This document shows, in pieces, positions 11,930-22,400 of a DNA stretch of 64,000 nucleotides; the first letter of the stretch is position 1, and each line of letters opens with the position of its first letter. The notes below the pieces were generated by a model. It was not told where the DNA came from, ran no database searches, and worked only from the letters and a program-made list of their open reading frames with translations. The position numbers were made by a program, and so were the translations under genes. The stretch is taken from positions 2,790,001 to 2,854,000 of the forward strand of contig CM114273.1 of the NCBI GenBank assembly GCA_050084515.1, read 5' to 3'. This DNA comes from Blasia pusilla. Its lineage: Eukaryota > Marchantiophyta > Marchantiopsida > Blasiales.

Positions 11930-12130
11930 CGACCTAAGCTCGGGCTAAACCGGAATTAAATTAGCATTTAATTCGATCTAAACCCGAGGCGCCTTTAAGG
12001 CCTGCAGGGTGACTCTTATGGCCTTAGGGTGCTCGTAGATTTCCCGTACACGTGCCTCGCGGATAGTGGTGGTTTTTACGGTGAGTGCGTGTTGTGCCTG
12101 GGGGATTCCCATAAACGTCTTCCACGGTTG
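11930..12130 (-). repeat. Dispersed repeat copy B plus 63-bp units
   Basis: 11930-12030 is the reverse complement of the repeat at 889-985 (shared AAGGCCATAAGAGTCACCCT, GCCTCGG-TTTAG, TTTAATTCC, GCTTAGGT). It is followed at 12031-12130 by about one and a half of the roughly 63-bp units found in the 566-888 array, but these are in the same orientation as that array. The core is therefore inverted relative to copy A while the units are not. Confidence 0.7.
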
Positions 12131-14059
12131 GTGGTGGTAGGAGGTGTTGCGGTAGTTGTGAAATAGGGCCGGGTCCAGAATTTTTTGTCCGGGCCGGAGT
12201 CGGTGATTTGCAAAGAGAGTCGCTGGTTTTATCCGGCAGTCCTTGGTTTTCTTGCGCCCAAAAAAAGTGGGCGCAAGAAATGATTTGCGTCCTTGCGACG
12301 TCCACAACCCGTTGGGGCCGGTAGAAAATTGAAAAAACTGGTCCTTCTGGTTCCACTTCTAGCCGTTTTTGCTTTCTGTTTGGATCCATTCCGACGGCAG
12401 GGTGACGAATAGTTTCTTGTGACGAAAAGTTTCTTGAGAGGCCTTCTTGTAGCCGGGTCCCATGACGTAGGAAGAATTTGGTTGGATGGCCATGAATTGA
12501 AGTAATTGGATCTGTTGGCCCTGATCTTGGCCTACATTCAAATTCACAGATTATTACTTGGGAGAATCTGGTGGAAAGCTTGCACCAGGCATACAGTATT
12601 CATGTAGTTTTGAATTGAAGAGAAAGTTTGCACTTTGCTCAAGACCACCGAGGACCTGAACAAAAGCCGAGAGATCATTTGTCGAAAGAGTACAGATTGG
12701 GTATGTGTTGAGCCAGGCTCAATTGTGTCCACATTTAGCTGCTCTGCTGCTGCTAGCGCCGCCACGAGTGGGGATAGATACAACTCGTGCAAGTCGGTTG
12801 GTCGTGAACCTAATGTTCACGAGACGATTTGAGGCAAATCAACTCTCCAGATTGGATCTTTTGCCATCGATTTGTGCACTGAAATCTTTGTGCACTTGAA
12901 GTGCGATCGAGTCGTCTCATTGACCTTGGGAGGCTTACCTCAGCCTTCCGGGTAGTTCAGGCTATGGATTGTCTGTATGTTCTAGTTTTGTGTCTCGAAC
13001 TCTATCGTAAATGCAGCCTTCTCGATCCATTCATCTCATGGAGAAACAATATGGCGTTGACATCGCTCTTTCGAATCGTGCGCACATCTTTGCAATCTCA
13101 CCGCTCCCGAATAAATGGTCATTCTGAAGCGCAGCCGTGTGCGCGGCCCACGCGCACCGGAGATTGAGAGCTTCCTCTCGTGCCTAGATTTCTGGAGCAG
13201 ACCCTCGGGGCCTACTCTCTTGAGCGACGAACTACGAGCATGATAGGAAAACAAATATTAAGTTACTGATTGACTTCTTGGTTAGTCATTTCTCATCGCC
13301 CTCTCCTCTCTCTCTCTCTTTCTTTCTATCGTGGTGGTTGTAATCATGGACTTGTGCGATGAGGTCACCTTCCATGTACTCTTGAATGCCGTCGCCTCGT
13401 CCTACCCTGACGTGGTGTTCATCCATGATTGACTTCCCTTTTTATATTGCTCCAAATCTAATAAATAATCCTGATCTACGAGCCAAGCCGGGAAGTCTCA
13501 GATGTAGGATAGCAAAAAATCCAGATTCCATGATCGTTTATGTCAGGACAGCTAAGCCCCGAGACTCCTCGAACTCTGTCTTGTATTCCTCCTTCGTACC
13601 CATTTCTGTTCCTCTCGCAGGCGCCTCAGACGTCGTCCATACACTTCGGATCGAGCCGCGCAACCACTCGCCTTTTGACCCAATTGGTCAGTGCAGCGCA
13701 GCGCAGCGCAGCCCAGGTTTGTGATCATGTGATTGCGTCTGGCGTCAGGGGTGTTTGGACACCTTAAACTCTAAATGCTCGAACTGCACGCTCTTTGGAA
13801 TTTCTGTGGAATCTAGAATGTTTCATAAGATCCTGCAGATCTCGACGCAAATCGATCCGAACTTCTGTTTCGAATCGACTGTGACCGACGTAAGAGAAAG
13901 ATGATTTACAAGACTCGCAGATTTCCAGGCTCAATTGTGTCCACGAGCTCCTGCTGCTGCTAGCGCCGCCAAGAGTTTGCACATTTCGTGGGGGCAGTTA
14001 CTTCATGCACAGGATTTGACTGCGAGGATGGATTTTACATTTTCAAAGTGATGACTTAC
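12131..14059. other. Unassigned region with short direct duplications
   Basis: A roughly 60-bp segment with CCAGGCTCAATTGTGTCCAC and GCTGCTGCTAGCGCCGCCA occurs at about 12713-12772 and again at 13929-13975. A smaller pair, TTTGGAATTTCTGTGGA, is at 13795 and 14358. Minus-strand frames 12359-12547 and 12544-12792 are moderately protein-like but have no recognisable domain and no connected exon structure that I could establish. Confidence 0.4.
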
Positions 14060-14290
14060 TTGACCCATGGTCACTTGGGCTTGAGTGCAAGACGACGGGG
14101 AGATTTCAATGGGCATCCGTCCAGGTGAATGAATCCATTCCGGTTCCTCCCATGGTATTTTCCCTTGGAAGCACTGCTGGACTGGAGCTTGGGCAACGAC
14201 CGCAGCCAAGGAAAACGAAAACACAACAGTAAGAAGACCACCGGACCACGAGATCCCAATCGACGGTGAGAAATTGGAGGCAATATCCAT
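14060..14290 (-). CDS. Candidate first exon of a secreted protein
   Basis: A 77-codon minus-strand frame from an ATG at 14288-14290 ends exactly at a consensus donor (CAA then GTAAGT at 14059-14054), phase 0. The peptide has a short polar start, a hydrophobic stretch (GGLLTVVFSFSLAAVVAQA) resembling a signal peptide with an Ala-x-Ala-like cleavage site, then a Cys-containing polar domain (VQQCFQGKIPWEEPEWIH; SPSSCTQAQVTMGQ). I do not recognise the family. I could not find following exons on the minus strand before 12 kb, so the gene may be truncated or its other exons lost. An upstream in-frame ATG at 14336-14338 would add 16 residues before the hydrophobic stretch and fits a signal peptide less well. 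Confidence 0.3.
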
Positions 14291-14511
14291 AATCTGGATG
14301 TGAAGGTACCAGTCGAATGCCATGTAATTCACATGCATAGAGCCGGTCCTATAGGCGTTTGGAATTTCTGTGGACTAGATGCCTCGAGACTATCGACAAT
14401 TTGCACTCCAAGACCTCTCTTCTATTGCTATACCAAACACAAATCATGGGCATCACTCTCCCTCGGGCCTGTTCAGAAGTCCGTCCTCGTCGAGAAAAGG
14501 GGTTTCGACCG

Positions 14512-14536
14512 CTCTCTCTCTCTCTCTCTCTCTCTT
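14512..14536. repeat. CT microsatellite
   Basis: About 12 CT dinucleotides. Frames crossing it on both strands give Ser/Leu or Arg/Glu runs and are not genes. Confidence 0.9.
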
Positions 14537-15073
14537 CTGACCAAAATCCACGAGCCCAAAAATTCTCTATTGTACACATTGATCTCCTGCTCGTTCCAAG
14601 TAGACAGCCTGCCTGGAATATAGCCTCATGGAGCGATAGCGTGAGGTTCAAGACCAGATCTGGCAAGAACATAGGAGCATAAGTTGCTTCTCTGAGAGCT
14701 TCTCAATCAAGCTGCTTCTCCGAGAGCTTCTCTCGCTGTCTGAAGACGTCTTCCGCTCGTTTTGCACGGGCTAGAGTCGCGCATTCAGAATTTGACTCAT
14801 CCCGACAACGCGGTAGGACAAGTAGGACAGTATAACGAAGACACACGCATGGCTTTCCCGCGGCCTTTGCTTTCAGGAACTTCCACCCACCATCCTCAAT
14901 AAACTTTTTCAACCATTCCTTGATTCCATCCAATGACTGAAATCTTTGCATAAGAGTAACAATCAAATTTTCACTACTCTTTTTCTTGGAAAGTCATATT
15001 ATTTCTTCAATCCATTTTTTCAAAAATAAAAGTTTCACTACTCTTTTTCTTGCCGTTGTAGGAAGGAAGTCAT

Positions 15074-16392
15074 ATGGACGAGGATTGTGTCATACTCGAT
15101 TCTCAAGTACCAACGCAGAATGCTAAGCTGATTCCATGGACAACTTCCGAGATTCAAATTCTGATTGCAGCAAAACGAGAAGAAATGGAGCGATTAAAAC
15201 TAAATTATACTACTCAATCTACTATGGCCACCTTAAAACAAAAGTGGAAAAAAGTGGCTGACTTTTGTTTGAAGAATGGGATAAAGCAACCTATTCGTGA
15301 TGGCCAGGCGTGCAAAAAGAAATGGAGTGCTCTCATAAAAGAATTCAAACAAGTAAGTTAAGTTGGTGGTATCCAATTTTTATGATGTGATGCAAAACAT
15401 GAAGTGTCTTTATTTTACAATTGACACTCATGTAAGTTTTCATTGAGTTCATGATTGGGAGCGAAAGGCCAAAAGCGGTAATTGTCTTACTTTGACACTC
15501 GCATCTTTGAGAAAGGACTGAAAGCACTAGGTTTACCTTCAAACTTTGATGAAGCCTATTACAAGGGTCTAGTAGAATGGCTCCCCAAAAGACAAGACGT
15601 GGACCCGGAGAGCATGGGAGTGTCCACCTTTGATACTTCACTTCTACCTGATCTTAATGCTAACTTCAATCCTCCACCCATGAGTCTGATAGCTTCACTC
15701 GTGCCACCAGGTATATCAATCTTACCAAAAGAAGAAGGATTTCACCTTGTTCATTTGTTTCTTAGTATCAATACAAGGCTACTACTAACGTATTGGTTGT
15801 TTATATAGAGGTGGAGTCATTTGAGATCCCAACCAACGAACCTTCTCCTCCATCGTCTTCTCCAGGTACATGAATATGAAACAAAGGAAGTTCTTTTCTT
15901 TGTTAATTTCACTTATTATGCACATATGCTACTACTAATTTATTTATTGTTTGTATAGATGTGGAATCATTTCAGATCCCAGTGGATGCAGAAGAGATCC
16001 CAACTACTCCGCGTGCGCCTTCATCGTGTGCTCATACTGAAGGTTCTTATAATTTTCTTTAATGATTTTTGTGACTTTTTTGGTCTTATGTGGAAATGTA
16101 GTTAATGACTTTAGTGGTGTTATGTGGCAATGTAGATTTCGGCAAGGAAACTTCGAAAAGGAAGAGCCTCAAGGATAGGATTAGAGGAAAACGACGGCGT
16201 AAGAGCTCCATGGGAGATGCCATGAAGGAATCTACTGATGCCATGATAGATGTTATACATGATGGTCAAAGAATGGATATTGAACAGCGAAAATTAGAGT
16301 TGAAAGTCCTACAACAGAATGCGGATGCTCTTACAATGATATCTACAGCCTTTTGTCATGCCTTTGGTAGGGGATTTCAAGGGAGATCTTGA
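15074..16392 (+). pseudogene. Harbinger Myb/SANT-like DNA-binding protein, frameshifted
   Basis: In PIF/Harbinger elements this protein binds the transposon ends and helps bring the transposase to DNA. Apparent exons are 15074-15352, about 15447-15710, 15809-15865, 15959-16042 and 16136-16392. Exon 1 carries the trihelix-like domain (IPWTTSEIQILIAAKREEME; KWKKVADFCLKNG; ACKKKWSALIKEFKQ). Exon 2 reads VHDWERKAKSG and then, in another frame, LSYFDTRIFEKGLKALGLP. One base is missing at about 15480, breaking the frame. Exons 3 and 4 with their upstream introns are a tandem duplication (both encode a VESF-IP peptide). Exon 5 is basic then helical (KRRRKSS; RMDIEQRKLELKVLQQ). The splice site before exon 2 is weak. 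Upstream sequence to 15073 ends in an acceptor-like TTGTAG, so a further 5' exon is possible. Confidence 0.7.
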
Positions 16393-16561
16393 GAGTTTAC
16401 ATTAAGAAATAATTGAACTTCATTGAGGACACAATGAGCAAAAATAGCCATATGAGATGTACTTATATGTAAAGCATATATATGGATATATATGAGGTAC
16501 TTCTACCTGTATGCTATATGTACGTGTAATTCTATGTATTTCTACTGGTATGTTGAAATTA

Positions 16562-17834
16562 CTATTCAACTCTTGCCATGATATGCTCGAAAAGAGCATC
16601 ACGATTTCTCCTTCCTTCAAATGTTGTTTCATTGTTTGGAGGATTGCTATGACCTTGTGCTACATGCATCCTTGTCGAGGAGGAGGGATCCATGAGATCA
16701 TATACTAGAGGATCTTCTCTATCTATCATGATGTAGTGCTTGTAAGTTTGGCTTGTAAATGATTCGATTGAGTATGCGCCATGTCCCTTTTAATCGGCCG
16801 AAAGCTCTCTCCACACACATCCTCATGGAAGAATGATAAAAGTTCCAAGTGTCCTTTTGTCCGATAGGTGCTCCTGGATAAGGAACTATGAGCCATGACA
16901 AGAGTGGATATCCTGCATCACCAATAATATACTCTCGAATCCTCTCACCATTTCTTAATGCAAGTGAATGTCCATCTAGGACCCTTTGGTTGGAAGTTAC
17001 ATTTTTGTAGAATTGGGAGTTTCGAAGAATTCGAGTATCATGAATAGAAGCAAGATATCCAATGAACACATCTAGGAATTTCAGTCTTGAATCAACGATA
17101 GCTTGCATCGCACAAGCATAAGATTTGCTTTTATGACTATACCAAACTGTGGAATTTGCACCCGCTGGTAGTTCCATGAGGAAGTGAGTGACATCAATTG
17201 CACCGGAACAATTCAAAAATCCATGTTTTGCTTCGAAATCTGATTTTACCCTCTCCATATGCTGTCCTTTCGGCCAAGCCATTGCCCCACGTGCCTCCTC
17301 CACAAGTGCATTAATGACTCTAAAGACAACTTGCACAATTGTAGATTTTCCGATACTGAAAAGCTCTCCAATCCCCTTCATTTGATCCCCTGTGGCAAGA
17401 CGTCGTAGAGTAATAGCGACTTGTCTCTCAACACTCAACAACGTGTTTGGTAAGACTTGTAGGGAATGGGGAGGATTAGTAGTTAGTCGACTCCGTAACA
17501 TATCACAAATGAAGTCAAATGTATTTACCGTAACACGAAAGAAATCTCTAAATCGCTCCGGATGATCTCTTCTTATTATAGTTTCGTCAATGAAAAGACA
17601 TGTAAATGTCATAGATCGTGGCAAAATATACCAAGGAGAGAACATGCGACATGATGTAATACTAGACCTAGCATTCATCATGAATTGGAAATAGAAGAGA
17701 GCACGATAATGAAAGAAGGACCTCCTACTCCTAACTTGAAAGAAAAAAAGACGAGTAGAAAAAATTTGAATTGTAAGAACCAAATAAATACTCAAGAAGC
17801 ACATGTTCATTCTCTCTTCATCTAAAATATCCAT
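16562..17834 (-). pseudogene. PIF/Harbinger DDE transposase, C-terminal lesion
   Basis: A 371-residue frame (17834-16719) has the DDE nuclease fold signature: SGAIDVTH with Asp214, IGDAGYP with Asp306 and CVERAFGRLKG with Glu342. A helix-turn-helix-like stretch (TGDQMKGIGELFSIGKSTI) precedes the catalytic core. The frame stops right after IYKPNLQALHH, where the family usually continues with a C-C-x-L-H-N block. The neighbouring frame then resumes family-like sequence (REDPLVYDLMDPSS, then NRDALFEHIMARVE) to a stop at 16562-16564. A deletion with frameshift at about 16720-16740 therefore removed the conserved C-terminal block. The protein normally excises and reinserts the element, and this copy is probably inactive. 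Confidence 0.85.
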
Positions 17835-18029
17835 GATTAAAAAAGTTGAAAAAAAAAAAAAAAAAAAAAAATCTTATAATAAAAAAATAAATGAATGTCT
17901 TACGATGTGACTAAAATATGCATGAAACATGAAATCTATGAAAATGACAACTCAGACAAGGAGCAAAGTTAGAATGAATAAAAAAAAGAAGGATTGAATT
18001 TATAGGAACCGAAAGGAAAGGGGGGGGGG

Positions 18030-18413
18030 GAATTCAGGAGGGAAAATTCGTTTCGAATCGAAACGGACTTTCCGTTCCCAGCCGGTTGGAAGGAACCGGC
18101 TGGAAAGCTGCCGCCGGCGAGCAGTTCCAGCCGGCGGGTGGCTTCTTGGGGTCGCAAGCGACCCGGCCCTTAGGGTGTGTCATCCGTATGATCATACGGA
18201 TGATCATACGGGGGAATTCAGGAGGGAAAATTCGTTTCCGTAACCGGAAACGGACTTTCCGTTCCCAGCCGGTTGGAAGGAACCGGCTGGAAAGCCGCCG
18301 CCGGCGAGCAGTTCCAGCCGGCGGGTGGCTTCTTGGGGTCGCAAGCGACCCCAAGAAGTCGCCCATGCGACCCGGCCCTTAGGGTGTGTCATCCGTATGA
18401 TCATATGGGAAAT
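18030..18413. repeat. Palindrome-rich tandem duplication, unit about 184-200 bp
   Basis: Two units start with GAATTCAGGAGGGAAAATTC at 18030 and 18214, right after a G-run (18021-18030). Each contains a perfect stem AGCCGGTT/AACCGGCT, a GCCGGC-rich block, a TTCTTGGGGTCGCAAGCGACC block and an end with GGCCCTTAGGGTGTGTCATCC. Unit 1 ends in the 16-bp perfect palindrome CCGTATGATCATACGG (18184-18199). Unit 2 holds a perfect 14-bp stem (18329-18342 with 18345-18358, two-base loop) that is truncated in unit 1. GC content is clearly above the flanks. It may be a miniature transposon array. Confidence 0.85.
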
Positions 18414-19245
18414 ACCCGTGGTGTCCGATAGAGTACCTCCCAACGGGTATCTTGGTAGACACCTGTTGAGACAGGAACAGCCCATATCTACTCTACCACA
18501 GGCCGTATGGGGATAAGCTCTCTGAGTGGGGGCCAATACAGAGGCCGAATGCCATCCCCAAAACATCAGGTGCCCAAGTGAGACGCCCTCTTTGGGTGGT
18601 TTAAAGTGTCGTGGGGTAGTGACCGGAGGACTATTTACGGAAGTTTCCCTTTAATCCACACAGAGAATATATGGAAACTTTCAACTTATTATCGATTCTT
18701 TTATATATAAATCTCAACGAATGGTTTTCTTCCAGAAGATGAGCGTATCAAATGGCATTTTTTCAACGGCTTCAATATAAAGTTAATACACCCTTGCAAA
18801 TAAAATTAGAGCAAAGATATATTTCGTGAGTCCGTGTGTAACTGACAGAAATGGAGGCTTTTAAAGGAGAGGATTTAAGAAAGACGAGGAGAGGGATTTT
18901 CGTCTTTAGAAAAGGACATTGGGAGATTCTGAGTAGGGTATATGTAGTGGGCATTGTCTTATTTTTCAAAAACAAAGAAAGGAAGGGGAGTTGTGGGAGT
19001 ATTTTTAAATTAAATTTTAAAAGGAGATATACAAAAGGACTCTAACCAAAGGCTTTTGTCTTCAGAAGTCATTTTGGAGCAAACCTCTTCAGTCAACAAC
19101 TGGTCTACACTAAACTGTGTCTCTGGATTTCACGCCGTCAGTCTGCTACAGATTGACCTGCAAGGGAAAACTTGAAATGACAAAACTAATTGAAGCCCAC
19201 ATTTTTCTTGCCTGTTGAACTGCACTGAGCTAAAATTTTGGCAAG
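18414..19245. other. Unassigned region between repeat and HtrA gene
   Basis: No gene is supported. 18414-18600 resembles a repeat end but I cannot assign it, and 18640-19080 is AT-rich. Confidence 0.4.
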
Positions 19246-19251
19246 TTTATT
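19246..19251 (-). terminator. Putative polyadenylation signal of the HtrA gene
   Basis: AATAAA on the minus strand, about 190 bp beyond the stop codon at 19441. The position suits a plant 3' UTR, but plant signals are loose and this is only a candidate. Confidence 0.4.
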
Positions 19252-19440
19252 CCATCTTCTAACTTCAGTCATCCGTTCTTGTATAATGTGCTCATGCGAA
19301 ATAGGTCATCCGCCATTTCCAGCTCTCTCAATCTAGCCCCCAAATAAGGCTGGCCGATTTCCATCAGTGAAGGGTGAAGTCATACAGATCTGGTAATTGC
19401 ACCACTAGCGGCTGCTTGCTCAACTACTCTGGCAAAGAAG

Positions 19441-22400
19441 CTAGAAATTTGGACTTGCTTCTTCTGTTACCACAGACAGGGTAACTCGTCCTCCGTTTGA
19501 TCTTCTCACCACTAGATTGAATGCAACTCCAACTTTATCTCCTAGAGCTTCCACAATCTGCAGTCAACCCCAGTTGTATTAGACTTGTATAAATTTGATA
19601 CACATTAGATCACTTCAGGAACTTAATCTAAACTATGTACGGAGGATGGCTTTTTGGTTTGCAAGAACCTCTTTACTTCACATATGGTGGCCGGGTAGAA
19701 ATAACATGTTTCCATACATGGGTAACAAAAAAAGTTCTTATGGGCAGCATGACTATTAGCTGCGTACATCACTAGTGTGAAGACCGTGCTTGTAACAATT
19801 GGGATAAATACTTGCTTACGTTCTGAGACTACTTATAACAAGTTAGTCCTGTCATTGGAGCTATTCCACAGCTCACACGAACACACCACCAACCACCTTA
19901 AGTGCCAGACTACTCGATTGAAAACATGAAAACTAGTGCTCTTTCTGTGAGAAATCAACTCTTAGCTGATTATTGGCAACCTACTTCTATTGACACCAAC
20001 CAAGCTAGGCACACAAAGTCAAATAGGACAGATAGCTCATTCTGGCAACTCACTGCATGTGTTAGTCAACAGGTGTCACTTGTCAGTGCCCCGGCGTCCT
20101 GGACGTGAATTGCATTCTGTTCGGGCAGAAAACGTTTCTGTTCAAGGAGGGCCCTGATTCAGAGCCCCCTGTGTATTTATATGAGCTACTCTGATCAGCT
20201 ATATGCTGCAGACCACATTCCTTCCAGATGCCTTGCTTACTATTGCTCTACATCTATAGCTCATTCTAGAGTCCTCTGTTTAATCTAAGGTCAGAAATTT
20301 GACTTATACCGGATGAAGCCTTCCTTACAGCTACATAAGACCCAGACCAAGCCACAAATATTTCAGACACACTGATGTGTAATAAATGCTAGACTAATAC
20401 TTACTATTGTAAGCCACTTGTCTCTTCCATGCTTTCTGAAACTCTACTTTGGAGCAAAATTTATTAGAAAAGGTTATGAGACCAAACAATTGACACAAAG
20501 GCAGTGACTGCACATACCAGGTACACAAGCTACTCATATGCCCATTTGAGATGTTAACAGACCTGGTAAGTACTTGAGACAGGTTCCCCGTTGAATTCAA
20601 TCACCACATCTCCAGCGCGCACACCTGCACGTTCAGCTGGTGACCCAGGAATCACCTAGAAGACGTAACAACCATACAAATTATTTGACCTTTCCTGTCC
20701 ATGATGATGTGGACAGAACTCCAGGTAATAATTTAGGGTACAAATTTCTTCTCAACCAATCTGAAGTAACTTCCTCGGCGGACAGTGATGGAAAGAGAAA
20801 ATAGATGTGTTAAATCCAACAGTATGGCCATGATTTTCTCATACCTGAGGGACAAGTACACCTTCAGTTACGTCAGGAAATGATGGGTCTCTTTCTTTGA
20901 GTTGGGAAATAATATCTTCAGTCAGCTCAAGCATTTTCATTCCAAGCCAGGGCCGCACAACACGCCTACACCAAAAGGTCATTAGCACTGCAAATGGTTT
21001 AACATCAGGGGAATCCCTTTGAACGGCATATTGCAAGATTGATAATTACATGCAAGTAATTACCAACTAAACTTTTGATGGCCAAGAACTGTTCCAATCA
21101 TTTAATAATTTGAAATTCTCACTAGTCCTTACATGTGTAAGATGTAATGAAATCACAATCTGAAAGAAGTGAGGAAAGGAATTTAGTGGTTGTTGATGGG
21201 GCACTAGAAGTGGTGCAGGTGTTTGGTTGTGCATGTAACCCAGTTGAAGACAATTGAGTAATCAATCTCTACTCAGAAACACAACAGTCATGACAAGGCA
21301 AATGGAGTAAAGTAGACATGTTAAAAACTTAAGACTTGAGTAACAGAATCAACACGAAAGTAGGAACTGGGTTGCATGTACAGCCAAACACCTGCATCAC
21401 TTTCAGAGCCCCATCATCACCAACTAAACGCCTCTTTTCACTTCTTTCAGATTCAACATAAATAAATGAAGATTCAACATGGACAAGCAAACAGGCCCAC
21501 TAGGGCTATGCATACATCACCCAGGAGAGACTGCATACATCACCCAGGAGAGACTGATTCATAGAAGATGTCACAAGAATTATTTGTCTTTCTGTACAAG
21601 GATAGCTCCGTACCCATGCTTATTAAGTTGTTGTATGATTTTGAGAGCACTGTCAATGGGGATTGCAAAACTGACACCATCTGCCGCTATTGCTTTCATA
21701 GTGTTGATACCAATAACCTCACCGTCAAGATTTAACAAGGGGCCGCCAGAGTTACCCTGCACCAGCCCAGCTAACTTACTCAATAAGAACAAAGTTCAGA
21801 CAGAATCAACCACAGCGTTAATATGAATGTAGAAACAGACAAGTGCCATACATTCTCTTTCTCTGAAGAGCAGCCATCCTCATGAAGGAAGAGGCCTTGT
21901 GCAGTGTTTGGCCCCGGAAGCCAACCTGATTGATTGCGGCATCCGTTTGAATGAAGTCTGCATGGACTCCTCGTAGACCCATCTCAGTGCTCTTCCGGTC
22001 AACACAGCTACAGTCAAGAAAAACCCGTGTCAATCAACCTCAGGTACACCAGAAGAGAAGCATGAAAATAAGGTCTAAAGCTCCTTCTCATTTGGTAAAG
22101 CTCCAACCTGACAATTCCAACTGTGACAGTGTTCTGGAGATGTAGCGGGCTCCCCAAAGCAATAACCCATTCTCCAGGCCTGAGTTTGCGTGAAGATCCA
22201 AATTTTACTGTTGGCAAAGGCTTACTGGAGTGAACCTTCAACACTGCTATGTCTGCCAATGAATCGAAGCTAATGATCTCCCCAGGAAAAGTGCGCCCAT
22301 CTTGCATTGTAACCACCATCTATTGAACAAGACGGTTTTGAGCATCAGTAGGACAAAAGAATCAAGTATATCCTGGCTGGAATCTGCTTATGGCCAGCAA

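Larger units (their letters stand above)
14960..17880. mobile_element. PIF/Harbinger DNA transposon
   Basis: The two proteins characteristic of the family are present and convergent: a Myb/SANT-like protein (plus) and a DDE transposase (minus), tail to tail with about 170 bp between them. Ends are approximate, because I could not identify terminal inverted repeats or a 3-bp target duplication. A direct repeat TTTCACTACTCTTTTTCTTG occurs at about 14968 and 15031, and a run of about 25 A lies just outside the transposase start (17851-17871). Both genes carry lesions, so this copy is probably dead, though only mildly decayed and therefore likely young. Confidence 0.8.

Noticed and set aside
14349-14672. 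Arg/Glu-rich minus frame and its Ser/Leu-rich plus partner
   Set aside because: Both are created by the CT microsatellite at 14512-14536.
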